Position numbers and translations under genes: made by a program. A model generated the notes under the pieces. The model worked only from the letters and a program-made list of their open reading frames with translations. It did no database searches and had not been told where the DNA came from. DNA of 17,232 nucleotides, taken from an uncultured Spirochaetia bacterium (GTDB lineage Bacteria > Spirochaetota > UBA6919). The DNA lies in NCBI GenBank assembly GCA_913053665.1, contig CAJXGR010000022.1, positions 1 to 17,232 of the forward strand, read 5' to 3'. Of the stretch, positions 1 to 8,194 are shown piece after piece (the first letter of the stretch is position 1; the number at the start of each line of letters is the position of its first letter).

Positions 1-45
1 GAAATAAACATTTCGAACTGATGTTAATATACTAAAAATAGACGA

Positions 46-70
46 ATAAAACCTATTGAACGCAATAGAT
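46..70 (-). terminator. Possible terminator after csoR
   Basis: Just downstream of the csoR stop, read on the minus strand, the sequence forms a 6-bp stem CTATTG/CAATAG with a 4-nt loop CGTT, followed by the T-rich stretch GTTTTATT. The position and layout fit a weak intrinsic terminator ending the copZ-csoR transcript. The stem is short and AT-rich, so this is tentative. Confidence 0.35.
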
Positions 71-79
71 CATCGATTT

Positions 80-382
80 TCAGCCGCTAAACCTTGAAAT
101 GACGTCTATTAGCTCAGAAATCTTTTCTTCCGTCTCACTTTCCGAACCGCTTTTGATGGCGTCTTGAACACAAGTCTCAATGTGCCGTTTCAGGATATTC
201 TCCTCCACCTTGATGAGAGCGTTTTTGATGGACTTAATCTGCATCAGGATGTCGATACAATACCTGTCCGAATAAATCATCTTCTGGACACCTTTCACTT
301 GTCCTTCTATCTTACGTAAACGTATGACTTGATCTTCATGTTTGCTGTGACACGGGTCACAAGCCATTTCACCTTGATTCAT
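80..382 (-). CDS. csoR: CsoR-type copper-sensing transcriptional repressor
   Basis: This 100-aa protein belongs to the CsoR/RcnR (DUF156) family, all-alpha repressors that leave their operator when they bind metal. The family core is visible: RLRKIEGQVKGVQKMI near residues 21-36, then Cys42 in DRYCIDIL, and His67 and Cys71 in KRHIETC. This x-C-H-C set is the Cu(I)-ligand pattern of true CsoR, rather than the nickel/cobalt set of RcnR or the formaldehyde FrmR set. The start MNQGEM is chosen because AGAGGT lies just upstream; a longer reading frame would run back through the intergenic region and into copZ. The gene follows copZ by 37 bp on the same strand and lies next to copA, so it very probably represses the copper locus. 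The N-terminus carries extra Cys/His residues (CDPCHSKH), which could add ligands. Confidence 0.9.
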   Translation of the reverse strand: MNQGEMACDPCHSKHEDQVIRLRKIEGQVKGVQKMIYSDRYCIDILMQIKSIKNALIKVEENILKRHIETCVQDAIKSGSESETEEKISELIDVISRFSG

Positions 383-404
383 GGTTACCTCTTTAATATT
401 TAAA

Positions 405-419
405 TACCCCCCACCCCTA
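405..419. promoter_or_regulatory. Candidate CsoR operator upstream of csoR
   Basis: TACCCCCCACCCCTA lies between the copZ stop and the csoR start, 23 nt upstream of the csoR ATG. CsoR-family operators are known for C/G tracts bounded by TA steps, and a similar C-tract occurs at 763-775 in the copZ-copA divergent region. The pairing of the two elements with the neighbouring csoR gene suggests autoregulation. This is inferred from sequence alone. Confidence 0.5.
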
Positions 420-725
420 TTATTTATTAAGGGAGCAACAATCCATGTGTCCAGAACCAAATTGCTTTTCATTAGACTTCTCTAAACGCCGTAACCATCT
501 CTGAATAAAAGTCTTATGGATTTCATAGCCAAGCTTTCTGATCTCCTTTTCAATCGCTTCTTCCTTTATTTTGTAAGGATTAAACTCAATTTGCCCCTTG
601 CCGTTTTCATAAGAAACGGTTGCTTTTGTCACTCCATCCAGATCTTTTACAGCCTGAATAACCTTCTCTTCACAGTGTTCACAAGTGAGTCCCAAGATTT
701 TTAGGTTTAAGGTTTCGGTCATCAT
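420..725 (-). CDS. copZ: CopZ-like heavy-metal-associated chaperone with C-terminal extension
   Basis: This 101-aa cytoplasmic protein has one HMA ferredoxin-like domain at about residues 5-70 with the metal-binding motif GLTCEHC (Cys15, Cys18), a variant of the usual MxCxxC. Such proteins hand Cu(I) to CopA and to CsoR. Beyond the usual roughly 70 residues there is a basic helix-like stretch (RWLRRLEKSNEKQFG) and an extra HMDCC motif (His93, Cys96, Cys97) that could be a second metal site. The start is the first of two adjacent ATGs, 6 nt after GGAGG; the second is possible. The gene is divergent from copA across 140 bp and upstream of csoR on the same strand, the usual copper operon context. 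CopZ function is assigned from domain and context, not from a measured metal preference. Confidence 0.82.
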   Translation of the reverse strand: MMTETLNLKILGLTCEHCEEKVIQAVKDLDGVTKATVSYENGKGQIEFNPYKIKEEAIEKEIRKLGYEIHKTFIQRWLRRLEKSNEKQFGSGHMDCCSLNK

Positions 726-762
726 GGTATGCCTCCATTTTTGTATTCTCTATACATAACAA

Positions 763-775
763 CCCCTACCCCCTA
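763..775. promoter_or_regulatory. Candidate CsoR operator in the copZ-copA divergent promoter region
   Basis: CCCCTACCCCCTA lies 38 nt upstream of the copZ start and about 90 nt upstream of copA. It resembles the C-tract element at 405-419 and is placed so that a bound CsoR could block copZ transcription and perhaps copA. The rest of the 726-865 gap is very AT-rich, with an imperfect inverted repeat TATCT...AGATA around 817-837 that may be part of the copA promoter. I could not place -35/-10 boxes with confidence. Confidence 0.45.
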
Positions 776-865
776 GATTTATTTCAAAAAAAAGAACAAA
801 AGTAAAATAATGGTGTTATCTTTATAAAAATATAGATAAACAAAATTATATATAAGGAGACAACG

Positions 866-3628
866 ATGACTTCAAAAACCGAGACTCTTCAAATAAAAGG
901 AATGACCTGTCAAAATTGCGTAAAACATGTGACAAAAAGTCTTTCCAAGATAACAGATGTGGAAAACGTGTCGGTCTCCCTGGAAAAAAGAGAGGCTAAA
1001 ATCACCCATCACTCCAATAATAATCTAACTCTCCAACTGGAGGAAGCGATCGTTGCCGCCGGATATGAGATTGGCCATGAAATCCCTGCTTTATCAGAAC
1101 TTGGTATACTCCCCCCTACTATAAGTGATAACCCTCTAACCCCTGACCCAGGTCTTACAGATAGTAATGATAATGATTTAAAGCATATCACTCTCCCCAT
1201 CAGTGGAATGACCTGTGCTTCCTGTGCCGGATCGATTGAAAAGGCTCTCAACAAAGGGGAAAAGGTTCAGGCTAATGTTAATTTTGCCAATGAGACAGCC
1301 CATGTGACTTATAATCCTCAAAAAACCTCTCTAACAGACTTGGAGAACGCAATTCACTCCGCCGGAGATTACCAGGTGATCACTGAAAAAGCTGAGTTTC
1401 AGATCATTGGGATCACTTGTGCCTCCTGCGTGAACACCATAGAAGGAGCCTTACAATCCCTGTCAGGAGTGACTTCGGCTCATGTCAACTTTGCCAGTGA
1501 GCGTGCCACTGTTGAATATTACCCCACCGTGACCGATAAAAAGGCTCTCAAAAAGGCTGTACGGGATGCTGGCTATGAGGCCATCATGTCTGACAGTGTG
1601 GATCAAGGAAAAGAAAAAAACAAAAAAGAACTCACTCTCCTGAAGGTAAAATTAATATTAGGTGTCCTGTTAAGCGTTCCTGCAGTACTGATTAGTATGG
1701 GTGGAGACTTTATCGGCTGGAAGATAGACCATCGCGAGTGGATACTCTTCATTTTAGCGACTCCTATACAGTTTTTTGTGGGATGGCAATTCCTGAGAGG
1801 GGCGATGAAAACGGCTCTCCACTTCAGGGCGAACATGGATACCTTAATAGCAATGGGAACTCTCACCGCCTACACTTATAGTGTATCTGTCACACTGGGA
1901 TTTGTGAGGGGCTATGAGTACTTTGAGGCTGTGATCGTCATTGTCACCCTTATTTTATTGGGTAAGTTCTTTGAGGCCACGGCTAAAGGGAAAACATCCG
2001 AGGCGATTAAAAAGCTCATTGGCCTACAAGCTAAAACAGCCCGCGTCATTCGTGATGGTAAAGAGCTGGATCTCCCTATCGATGAGGTGATTGCTGGTGA
2101 TAACATTATCGTGAGACCCGGTGAGAAGATTCCGGTGGATGGTGTGGTGAAAGAAGGAGAATCCTTTGTGGATCAGTCCATGCTTACAGGAGAACCTGTA
2201 CCTGTCAAGATGAAAAAGGGAAGTAAGGTGACAGGGTCTACCCTAAATCAGCGTGGGTCACTAACTATCATGGTTCAGAAAGTGGGAAAAGAGACTGTAT
2301 TGGCTCAAATGATCCAACTGGTGGAAGAAGCTCAAGGATCTAAGGCTCCCATCCAGCGTTTCGCTGATAAAGTCGCGGGGATCTTTGTTCCTATTGTAAT
2401 ATCCATCGCTATGATTACATTTACCCTCTGGTTCATATTTCTCACCGTTGGCCTTATAGACATTACTGGTGAACAAACGATATTAGCTAAGGCTCTCATT
2501 AATATGGTGGCTGTATTAGTGATTGCCTGCCCATGTGCTTTAGGATTAGCGACTCCAACAGCAATTATGGTGGGCACAGGTAAGGGAGCTGAGAATGGCA
2601 TACTGATAAAGAACGCTGAAAGCCTTGAAAGGGCGCATCATATTAACACTGTTGTATTTGATAAGACTGGAACCCTGACTGAAGGAAAGCCTGAGGTCAC
2701 CGATATTATCCTCCCCAATAGCGACGTACGGGTTCAACATGTTGAACCCGTACGTCTGGGTCTGGGTCTGGGTGCTGATGACCTTCTAAGGCTGGCGGCC
2801 AGTGCCGAAAAAGCTTCTGAACATCCTTTAGGAGAAGCCATTGTCCGGAAAGCATCTACTTTGGGTATGAGCCTGGAAAAAGTGGATCACTTTGAATCTA
2901 TTAGTGGCAAAGGGATTCATGCTACGATCCAGGGCAAAAGCCTTTTGATTGGCAATAAAAAGCTTATGAAGGACTTCCATATCCCCATTGACAGGTTAAA
3001 GAACAAGGCTGAGAGCCTTGAAAATGAGGCTAAGACAGTCACTTATACGGCCTATGATAACTCTCTATTGGGACTCATCGCCATCACTGACAGGATAAAG
3101 GATTCCTCAAAAAAAGCGATTCAAAGCCTCCATGAGATGGGGATCGAGACCATTATGCTCACAGGGGACAATCAGTCCACGGCTAACGTGATCGCCAAAG
3201 AGCTGAACATTGATAGAGTGATCGCTGAAGTTCTTCCACAAGATAAAATAGCCTTAATCAAAGAGTTACAGGCTGAGAAGAAGATCGTTGCCATGGTGGG
3301 GGACGGTATCAATGACGCTCCAGCCTTGGCTCAAGCGGATATTGGTGTGGCCATGGGGACTGGAACGGACATTGCTATGGAAGCCGCTGACATCACTTTG
3401 ATGCGGGATGAACTACTGGCTGTCCCACAGGCGATTACCTTGAGTCATCAAACGATCCGGACTATTAAAGTCAATCTCTTTTGGGCTTTCATCTATAATG
3501 TGATCGGTATTCCCTTAGCCGCACTGGGATTTCTGAACCCCATGATAGCGGGAGGGGCTATGGCACTGAGTTCTGTGTCTGTGGTAAGCAATTCTCTCTT
3601 ACTCAAACGCTTTAAATTAAAAAAGTAA
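866..3628 (+). CDS. copA: Copper-exporting P1B-1 ATPase CopA with three HMA domains
   Basis: This 920-aa inner-membrane Cu(I)-export ATPase is longer than the usual 740-830 aa because it has three N-terminal HMA domains: MTCQNC (Cys15/18), MTCASC (Cys117/120) and ITCASC (Cys185/188). Other marks are the actuator-domain LTGEP at about 441-444, the transmembrane metal site ACPC (Cys555/Cys557), the phosphorylation motif DKTGTLT starting at Asp599, the nucleotide-binding SEHPL (His653/Pro654), and GDGINDAP with Asp813. The last helices carry YNVIGIP and MALSSVSVVSN, the P1B-1 Cu(I) signature. The ATG follows AAGGAGA. Residues about 619-636 (DVRVQHVEPVR then LGLGLG) are an in-frame insertion encoded by a perfect palindrome plus three TCTGGG units, located in the linker between the P and N domains. 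All catalytic motifs are intact, so the enzyme is expected to work. Confidence 0.96.
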   Translation: MTSKTETLQIKGMTCQNCVKHVTKSLSKITDVENVSVSLEKREAKITHHSNNNLTLQLEEAIVAAGYEIGHEIPALSELGILPPTISDNPLTPDPGLTDSNDNDLKHITLPISGMTCASCAGSIEKALNKGEKVQANVNFANETAHVTYNPQKTSLTDLENAIHSAGDYQVITEKAEFQIIGITCASCVNTIEGALQSLSGVTSAHVNFASERATVEYYPTVTDKKALKKAVRDAGYEAIMSDSVDQGKEKNKKELTLLKVKLILGVLLSVPAVLISMGGDFIGWKIDHREWILFILATPIQFFVGWQFLRGAMKTALHFRANMDTLIAMGTLTAYTYSVSVTLGFVRGYEYFEAVIVIVTLILLGKFFEATAKGKTSEAIKKLIGLQAKTARVIRDGKELDLPIDEVIAGDNIIVRPGEKIPVDGVVKEGESFVDQSMLTGEPVPVKMKKGSKVTGSTLNQRGSLTIMVQKVGKETVLAQMIQLVEEAQGSKAPIQRFADKVAGIFVPIVISIAMITFTLWFIFLTVGLIDITGEQTILAKALINMVAVLVIACPCALGLATPTAIMVGTGKGAENGILIKNAESLERAHHINTVVFDKTGTLTEGKPEVTDIILPNSDVRVQHVEPVRLGLGLGADDLLRLAASAEKASEHPLGEAIVRKASTLGMSLEKVDHFESISGKGIHATIQGKSLLIGNKKLMKDFHIPIDRLKNKAESLENEAKTVTYTAYDNSLLGLIAITDRIKDSSKKAIQSLHEMGIETIMLTGDNQSTANVIAKELNIDRVIAEVLPQDKIALIKELQAEKKIVAMVGDGINDAPALAQADIGVAMGTGTDIAMEAADITLMRDELLAVPQAITLSHQTIRTIKVNLFWAFIYNVIGIPLAALGFLNPMIAGGAMALSSVSVVSNSLLLKRFKLKK
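2723..2756. repeat. Perfect 34-bp palindrome inserted in frame in copA
   Basis: The left arm is GACGTACGGGTTCAACA and the right arm is its exact reverse complement with no loop. Three tandem copies of TCTGGG (2755-2772) follow at once. It encodes DVRVQHVEPVR then LGLGLG without breaking the frame. Its sequence differs from the three intergenic palindromes further along, so it would be a different repeat family. An in-frame coding palindrome is reminiscent of the palindromic elements that enter genes in Rickettsia, but no relation is shown here. Confidence 0.85.
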
Positions 3629-3669
3629 TGATCCTTGAAAACCTTTTCAATGCTTGAGGGATTAAGAAA

Positions 3670-4302
3670 TTGAAAACCTTTTATTATTTGATTTTTTTAC
3701 CGTGTCTATTGTCGGCAAGCTGTTCTAGTCCTAATCAGGAAAGATGTGATAATTCTCGACTTTGTCACAAATTAAAGCATCAGCAAAGAATCTTTAAAGC
3801 AACGCATAGATTAGAAAAAGATAATATTATACTCGTAGGCAGTCCTAGTGCTATGAGTTATTATAAAAACTTTCCACTCCCACCACTACTCATATCTGAT
3901 CATTTGAGACTAACATGCAAGGATCAATTATTAATATCGCTCTATATATATAATAGGTTGTACGATGGCTCTGAAAATAATATATATTATAAAAATGATA
4001 GCCTTGAGATGATAGACTTTCCGCGAGAATTGAAAGTTACAGATTCATTTGTAATGAACAAGTCCAGGATTATATCTGATTTAATTTATGAACTATTATC
4101 AAATAACAAAGATGAACTATTATTGAAAGTTAATATTCGTTTATTGAGTGATAAAAGGCTCCATCCATACAATGAAATATTGATAAATAAGTTAAGGCAA
4201 GAAAAGTATTTTGATCTATTGCCCATTGTACCCATCGAAAAAAGAGCTAGAAAGAAAGGTGAAATAAAAAAGATTGAAGAATTAATACCTGTGGATGAGT
4301 AA
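3670..4302 (+). CDS. Putative lipoprotein of unknown function
   Basis: This 210-aa protein is not recognised. It begins at TTG, 9 nt after GAGGG. The N-terminus MKTFYYLIFLPCLLSASC is a signal peptide with a candidate lipidated Cys19; the residues before it (L-S-A-S) are a relaxed lipobox of the kind accepted in spirochaetes. The mature part has charged and hydrophobic patches with no motif I know, and ends in a lysine-rich stretch (EKRARKKGEIKK). The gene is clearly more AT-rich than copA before it and parB after it, suggesting a different history. It is 41 bp downstream of copA, so it could be co-transcribed. A 13-bp direct repeat TTGAAAACCTTTT occurs at 3635-3647 and again at 3670-3682, covering the start codon. 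Confidence 0.6.
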   Translation: MKTFYYLIFLPCLLSASCSSPNQERCDNSRLCHKLKHQQRIFKATHRLEKDNIILVGSPSAMSYYKNFPLPPLLISDHLRLTCKDQLLISLYIYNRLYDGSENNIYYKNDSLEMIDFPRELKVTDSFVMNKSRIISDLIYELLSNNKDELLLKVNIRLLSDKRLHPYNEILINKLRQEKYFDLLPIVPIEKRARKKGEIKKIEELIPVDE

Positions 4303-4363
4303 AATTAGCCTGTAACTTTAATGAAAGATTATCGGTAACGATCAATTTCTTACTGACCCAGGG

Positions 4364-4386
4364 ATAGACCCATATGTCTATTTTTC
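4364..4386 (+). terminator. Possible weak terminator between convergent genes
   Basis: ATAGAC and GTCTAT form a 6-bp stem with loop CCATAT, followed by a short T-run (TTTTC). It lies 60 bp past the stop of the plus-strand lipoprotein gene and before the stop of the convergent parB-like gene. The stem is AT-rich, so the call is weak. Confidence 0.3.
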
Positions 4387-4412
4387 TATAGGACAAATAG
4401 ATAGGCTTAACC

Positions 4413-5399
4413 CTAATCAAGCATCTCTCCATATTGTTGAATCAAGCCTCTCATAGCCCCTTGAAAGGCCTCTATATCATGAATCCTTCGATTGAGCCTG
4501 GTCTCGATCATATCCATCAGAGTTGACCAGAAGTCCCCATCAATGTTTAGAGGTTTATAGACCTGTTTCTCTGGAACTTGGGTGGCCAGGACTTCCCGCA
4601 GAGTGGATCGATCCCTGTTCTCCACTTTCAAAGGCCTTTCCACTAGACCCTCTGGGTTGGAACTGCTTTGGGGAACGATCGTCTCTCTTCGTTCCGATAT
4701 CTTCTTTTGGTGATCACAAAGTCGTGCTTTAATCTCTCTTAAACTCATGTCTCCCTCAACGATCTCCTGGAGGAACTCACAACTTTCCTCTTCTGACCAG
4801 TGGGATAAGAGAGGTTTTAAGGTTAGGACCTTCGAGAGACCCAATCCATCGAACTTCTCATAAAAGGTTGGGGCCAATTGGAACGATGCAATACGGGACT
4901 TTAGGGCATTATGGATCCTTAAGTATCGCATACGGTTCTCAATGTAGTCTTCGCTCTTCCCCAAAAGCTTTCCAATGCCTCCATAGGTATCTTTCACCGT
5001 TTCGATAAGGGAATAGATGGTCTCGCATTCTTCAAGTATAGTGAGAGGCTCCCTATGGATGTTCTCACTCAGGGAAAACACTCGTGTATCCATGTTGGAG
5101 TCGATGAGAATAGAGGGTATTTCACTAAAATCATCTGGATAGCGATCATTCAGTAATTGATAAGCCCTAAAACGTCTTTCACCCGATACGATCTCATAGT
5201 GCCCCCCGGATTCTTTGATCAAGATGGGATGAAGCAGTCCAACATGATAAATAGACTCGCTAAGCTCAGCGATACCCTCCTCCGAGAGGTCTTTTCTTAT
5301 AGGCGACGGATGGGATCGGATGGCTGATAGGTCGATATGACACAAGGTCTTCCCATAAACCCTGTTCCATGAAGCTTTGCTTAATAATTCGATAGACAT
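4413..5399 (-). CDS. ParB/Spo0J-like DNA-binding protein
   Basis: This 328-aa protein has a ParB N-terminal nuclease/CTPase-type domain (about residues 20-120) with the family motifs GLLHPILI, GERRFRA (73-79) and ENIHREPL (112-119). A helix-turn-helix follows at about 139-165 (GGIGKLLGKSEDYIENRM). The C-terminal third is divergent and looks partly helical. The start MSIELL is preferred over an upstream ATG four codons earlier, because GGAG sits 6 nt before it. No parA lies beside it, and no parS-like 16-mer (TGTTTCACGTGAAACA) was seen nearby, so it may be an accessory ParB, a nucleoid-occlusion-type protein, or a remnant of a partition module of plasmid or element origin rather than the main chromosomal ParB. 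The ENIHRE motif shows the CTP-binding fold region is intact. Confidence 0.82.
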   Translation of the reverse strand: MSIELLSKASWNRVYGKTLCHIDLSAIRSHPSPIRKDLSEEGIAELSESIYHVGLLHPILIKESGGHYEIVSGERRFRAYQLLNDRYPDDFSEIPSILIDSNMDTRVFSLSENIHREPLTILEECETIYSLIETVKDTYGGIGKLLGKSEDYIENRMRYLRIHNALKSRIASFQLAPTFYEKFDGLGLSKVLTLKPLLSHWSEEESCEFLQEIVEGDMSLREIKARLCDHQKKISERRETIVPQSSSNPEGLVERPLKVENRDRSTLREVLATQVPEKQVYKPLNIDGDFWSTLMDMIETRLNRRIHDIEAFQGAMRGLIQQYGEMLD

Positions 5400-5563
5400 A
5401 ACGGTCTCCATATTGTTTGATAGAAACTAGATGTATCGGGAAGCTTCCATTCTTTTCATCACCCCTTGTGATTTCAATAGATTCCTGTCAAAATAAATAT
5501 TTACTTTATCCTGCTGGATGATTATCATTTAGAAATTATAAAAAAATAACTTATGGAGCAGCC

Positions 5564-5674
5564 ATGAAACCACTTGTCCTGATCACCTTCTTAGCCTTAA
5601 GTGGGTCTCAAGGACTTGTCCTGATCTCTAAACCATATTTTAATTGCTTTTTACCAAAATGGCCTTATCTTTAA
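5564..5674 (+). CDS. Doubtful 36-codon ORF in the parB-lptFG gap
   Basis: The 5400-5713 gap holds no recognisable gene. The only candidate is a 36-aa ORF with a decent start (GGAG, 5 nt before ATG) and a hydrophobic N-terminus (MKPLVLITFLALSGSQ) resembling a signal peptide. The peptide ends quickly after it. It contains a near-repeat of ACTTGTCCTGATC at 5571 and 5614. It could be a small exported peptide or the start of a decayed gene. The gap also has short palindromes, GGAAGCTTCC at 5439-5448 and ATCAC-CCCTT-GTGAT around 5458-5472, close to the divergent parB start. Confidence 0.2.
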   Translation: MKPLVLITFLALSGSQGLVLISKPYFNCFLPKWPYL

Positions 5675-5713
5675 CCCAAACGATCTTTTAAAATCCATCG
5701 AATCTTGTTGCCT

Positions 5714-8185
5714 ATGCTTAAGACTAAAGACTTTTTCCTCAAAAAACTTCTCCCATATTACTTCCTGGGACTTGGCCTATTCACAGCCCCTTTACTGATG
5801 GTAGAATTCCTACGTTTGAAGCGTCTCGTCACTGAAAGGAACGTCGATCTAATAAGTATGTTGGATGTTTTTCTTCACCACATCCCTCTAGTCCTCCAGT
5901 TCACATTGGCTCCTTCCGTTGCTATTGGGATCATTCTGGCTATAGCCCTATCCTCTTATTCTGATGAGACAAGCAAGATAAAAGTGTTCAGGTTCAAAGT
6001 CCCAAAAGTTGTTCTACCCTCTATTCTACTGGGTTTGATCCTGACTGTTTTTTCATTAGCCTATTCTGAATGGATTCTCCCACTCGTCGCAGAAAGCTAT
6101 GCCAAATCCAGGAGAACGATCTATCAAATAAATCCAATGAGAGAACTTGGAAAGAGCCTGTCTTTCAGGACTATTGATGGGCTTCTGATCACTGTAGACG
6201 GTGTTAATAGCAAAACAAAGGAGCTTGTGAATGTCCGAGTGAAGGATTTCAATAATAACAAACTCACTTTCGCCCCACGAGGTCTCATATTAGAAAAGGA
6301 TTATGAGAAAAATGCTTTCCCATTAATACTGTTTCATTCAACGACACAGCCCGATAACATTAAGTATCCAGGAGAAAAGGGCCATTTGCTGGACAGGCTT
6401 TTTATAGATGAAACCAAGGTACAACGTACCCTGTATATCCTTGATCGACCCACTGGTTCAACCATTGCACCTGCTTGGAATCAATTTTGGTCTCTCAGCC
6501 AGTTTAATGCAGAAATCGATAAACAAAGATTCCGTCTGGCTCTCAGGAATATTAGGGATTACAACATTCTAAATCGTTTGCAAGCGGATTATAGAGAGAA
6601 GAAAAAGGCCTATGACGATTTTGTGAAAACTCATGAAAAGCCCAGTGATCCTAAAGAAGTGAAGGAATTTGATAAATTGGAATTATCCAAAAGGAATGAA
6701 TATCAAATATTAAAGCTTCGGATCAAAAGGATACAAGGACTTATAAAACATCGTATGTCACCAGATGGGCAAAAACTAATTCAAAATGACAGATATCTTT
6801 TCCATAGAAAAATTGCCTTTAGCTTTTCAGCACTGATCTTAGCTTTATTTGCCATCCTCCTGGGCCTCTTATCCAGAATAGTGGTTAAATCCTTTAATTA
6901 TGAAACACGAAGAATCCCTCAATTTCTCTATTTTGCAGGAGTTTTTATACTTGTTTTATTCATCTATTATTTCATGTATCTATCTGGTAATTACCTAATA
7001 GAAAAATCAATGAGTCCTGTTACGGTTGGGTGGATTCCCAATCTGTTCTTTTTATTGACGACTCCTTTAGTAGCCGGCGTTTTGTATTTCATTCATCAAC
7101 GGATAGAACATCAAGTAAAGCCTCATAAACCCATTCAGCCTCCTCTTGAGGATCATAAAGCGTATCGACACCCTCTCATAGGCTTTTTTATTACAACTAT
7201 TTCCACACTAATTATTCTAACTATTTTCTATATCGGATTTTCTATCCTTATCGATCTATCCTATTACATATCCCAAATGGATAGAACCAATCCAAATGTT
7301 ACTATAGAGAAACTCAAAGTCTTGTATTTAAGTCAAATACCGTTTATCGTTTTACAGGCCTCCCCTTTTGCATTTTTATTGGCTGTACTGTATACTCTCG
7401 CAAGATATAGTAAATATCAAATGGCTTACATTAAGGCTGGAATAAGATTAAACCGACTCAAGGTATATATCCTTTCCATCAGCCTTGTTTATTCCATTCT
7501 ATTAATCCCATTCACTGATTCAGTGATCGTTTCAGCCTACGACAAGTCTGAACAGTTAAATCGTGAAATACGCAATAGAGTAAAACGTGACAAAACCAGT
7601 TTTATCGAAACTTTTGGTCATGGTAACATCTATTATTTCATTAGAAGATATGAAGACTCTCAAAAAGTGACGTATTACCCTATTATTGCTAAACTTAGAA
7701 AGCAAGACAGTCCTTCCGAATATTACTTCGAGTATCGCATCGATGGTGAAAAGGCCGTTTGGGATGAGTCCAAAAGAAAATGGATATTATACAATGGCGA
7801 AAAACGTTATTGGGATAAAGATGAGGGTTTAGTAAAAACTGAGAAGCTTGATAAATACATACTCCATGAAGTGAAAGACCCTCCAGAACATTTCATTATA
7901 AACTATAAAGAGATTGATCGTTTAACCTGTCATGAAACCAATAAATTAATACGTCATCTAAAGTTAGCAAGACGAAAGTCGTGGACTGTAGAAATAGACT
8001 TATACACCAAGAAAATCACGGATCAGCTCTCACTCTTTATAGTGGTCTTGATTGGAATCGGATTCAGTGGCTATCTCTCGAAAAGATTTGCATTTATAGG
8101 CTCTCTATTTTTAGCAATCGCCATCCACAAAGTCTTCTACTTTATTTATGAACTGACCATTGGGGTGATTCGATCTGTTGGATGA
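5714..8185 (+). CDS. Fused tandem LptF/LptG-family permease (LPS export)
   Basis: This 823-aa inner-membrane protein looks like two LptF/LptG (YjgP/YjgQ) units joined end to end. A single unit is normally about 350-400 aa. Unit 1 (about 1-465) has membrane helices near residues 12-32, 57-80 and 98-120, a long periplasmic part, then three more helices at about 365-460. Unit 2 (about 485-823) repeats this: helices at 490-515, 545-570 and 590-615, a periplasmic segment, and helices at about 750-775 and 780-820. Unit 1 has an unusually charged helical insert (about 290-350, KKKAYDDFVKTHEKP). In the Lpt system LptF and LptG pair with the ATPase LptB2 to extract lipopolysaccharide; here both halves may come as one chain. 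ATG 5714 fits the family N-terminus, but no good ribosome site is visible, and TTG codons at 5705 and 5708 are alternatives. No lptB or lptC is nearby. Confidence 0.8.
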   Translation: MLKTKDFFLKKLLPYYFLGLGLFTAPLLMVEFLRLKRLVTERNVDLISMLDVFLHHIPLVLQFTLAPSVAIGIILAIALSSYSDETSKIKVFRFKVPKVVLPSILLGLILTVFSLAYSEWILPLVAESYAKSRRTIYQINPMRELGKSLSFRTIDGLLITVDGVNSKTKELVNVRVKDFNNNKLTFAPRGLILEKDYEKNAFPLILFHSTTQPDNIKYPGEKGHLLDRLFIDETKVQRTLYILDRPTGSTIAPAWNQFWSLSQFNAEIDKQRFRLALRNIRDYNILNRLQADYREKKKAYDDFVKTHEKPSDPKEVKEFDKLELSKRNEYQILKLRIKRIQGLIKHRMSPDGQKLIQNDRYLFHRKIAFSFSALILALFAILLGLLSRIVVKSFNYETRRIPQFLYFAGVFILVLFIYYFMYLSGNYLIEKSMSPVTVGWIPNLFFLLTTPLVAGVLYFIHQRIEHQVKPHKPIQPPLEDHKAYRHPLIGFFITTISTLIILTIFYIGFSILIDLSYYISQMDRTNPNVTIEKLKVLYLSQIPFIVLQASPFAFLLAVLYTLARYSKYQMAYIKAGIRLNRLKVYILSISLVYSILLIPFTDSVIVSAYDKSEQLNREIRNRVKRDKTSFIETFGHGNIYYFIRRYEDSQKVTYYPIIAKLRKQDSPSEYYFEYRIDGEKAVWDESKRKWILYNGEKRYWDKDEGLVKTEKLDKYILHEVKDPPEHFIINYKEIDRLTCHETNKLIRHLKLARRKSWTVEIDLYTKKITDQLSLFIVVLIGIGFSGYLSKRFAFIGSLFLAIAIHKVFYFIYELTIGVIRSVG

Positions 8186-8194
8186 AAGGTCACG

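Noticed and set aside
2332..2601. Minus-strand ORF inside copA
   Set aside because: Antisense shadow of highly conserved ATPase codons.
5439..5472. Short palindromes upstream of the parB-like gene as parS
   Set aside because: GGAAGCTTCC and ATCAC-CCCTT-GTGAT do not match the known parS consensus, and short palindromes are common by chance.
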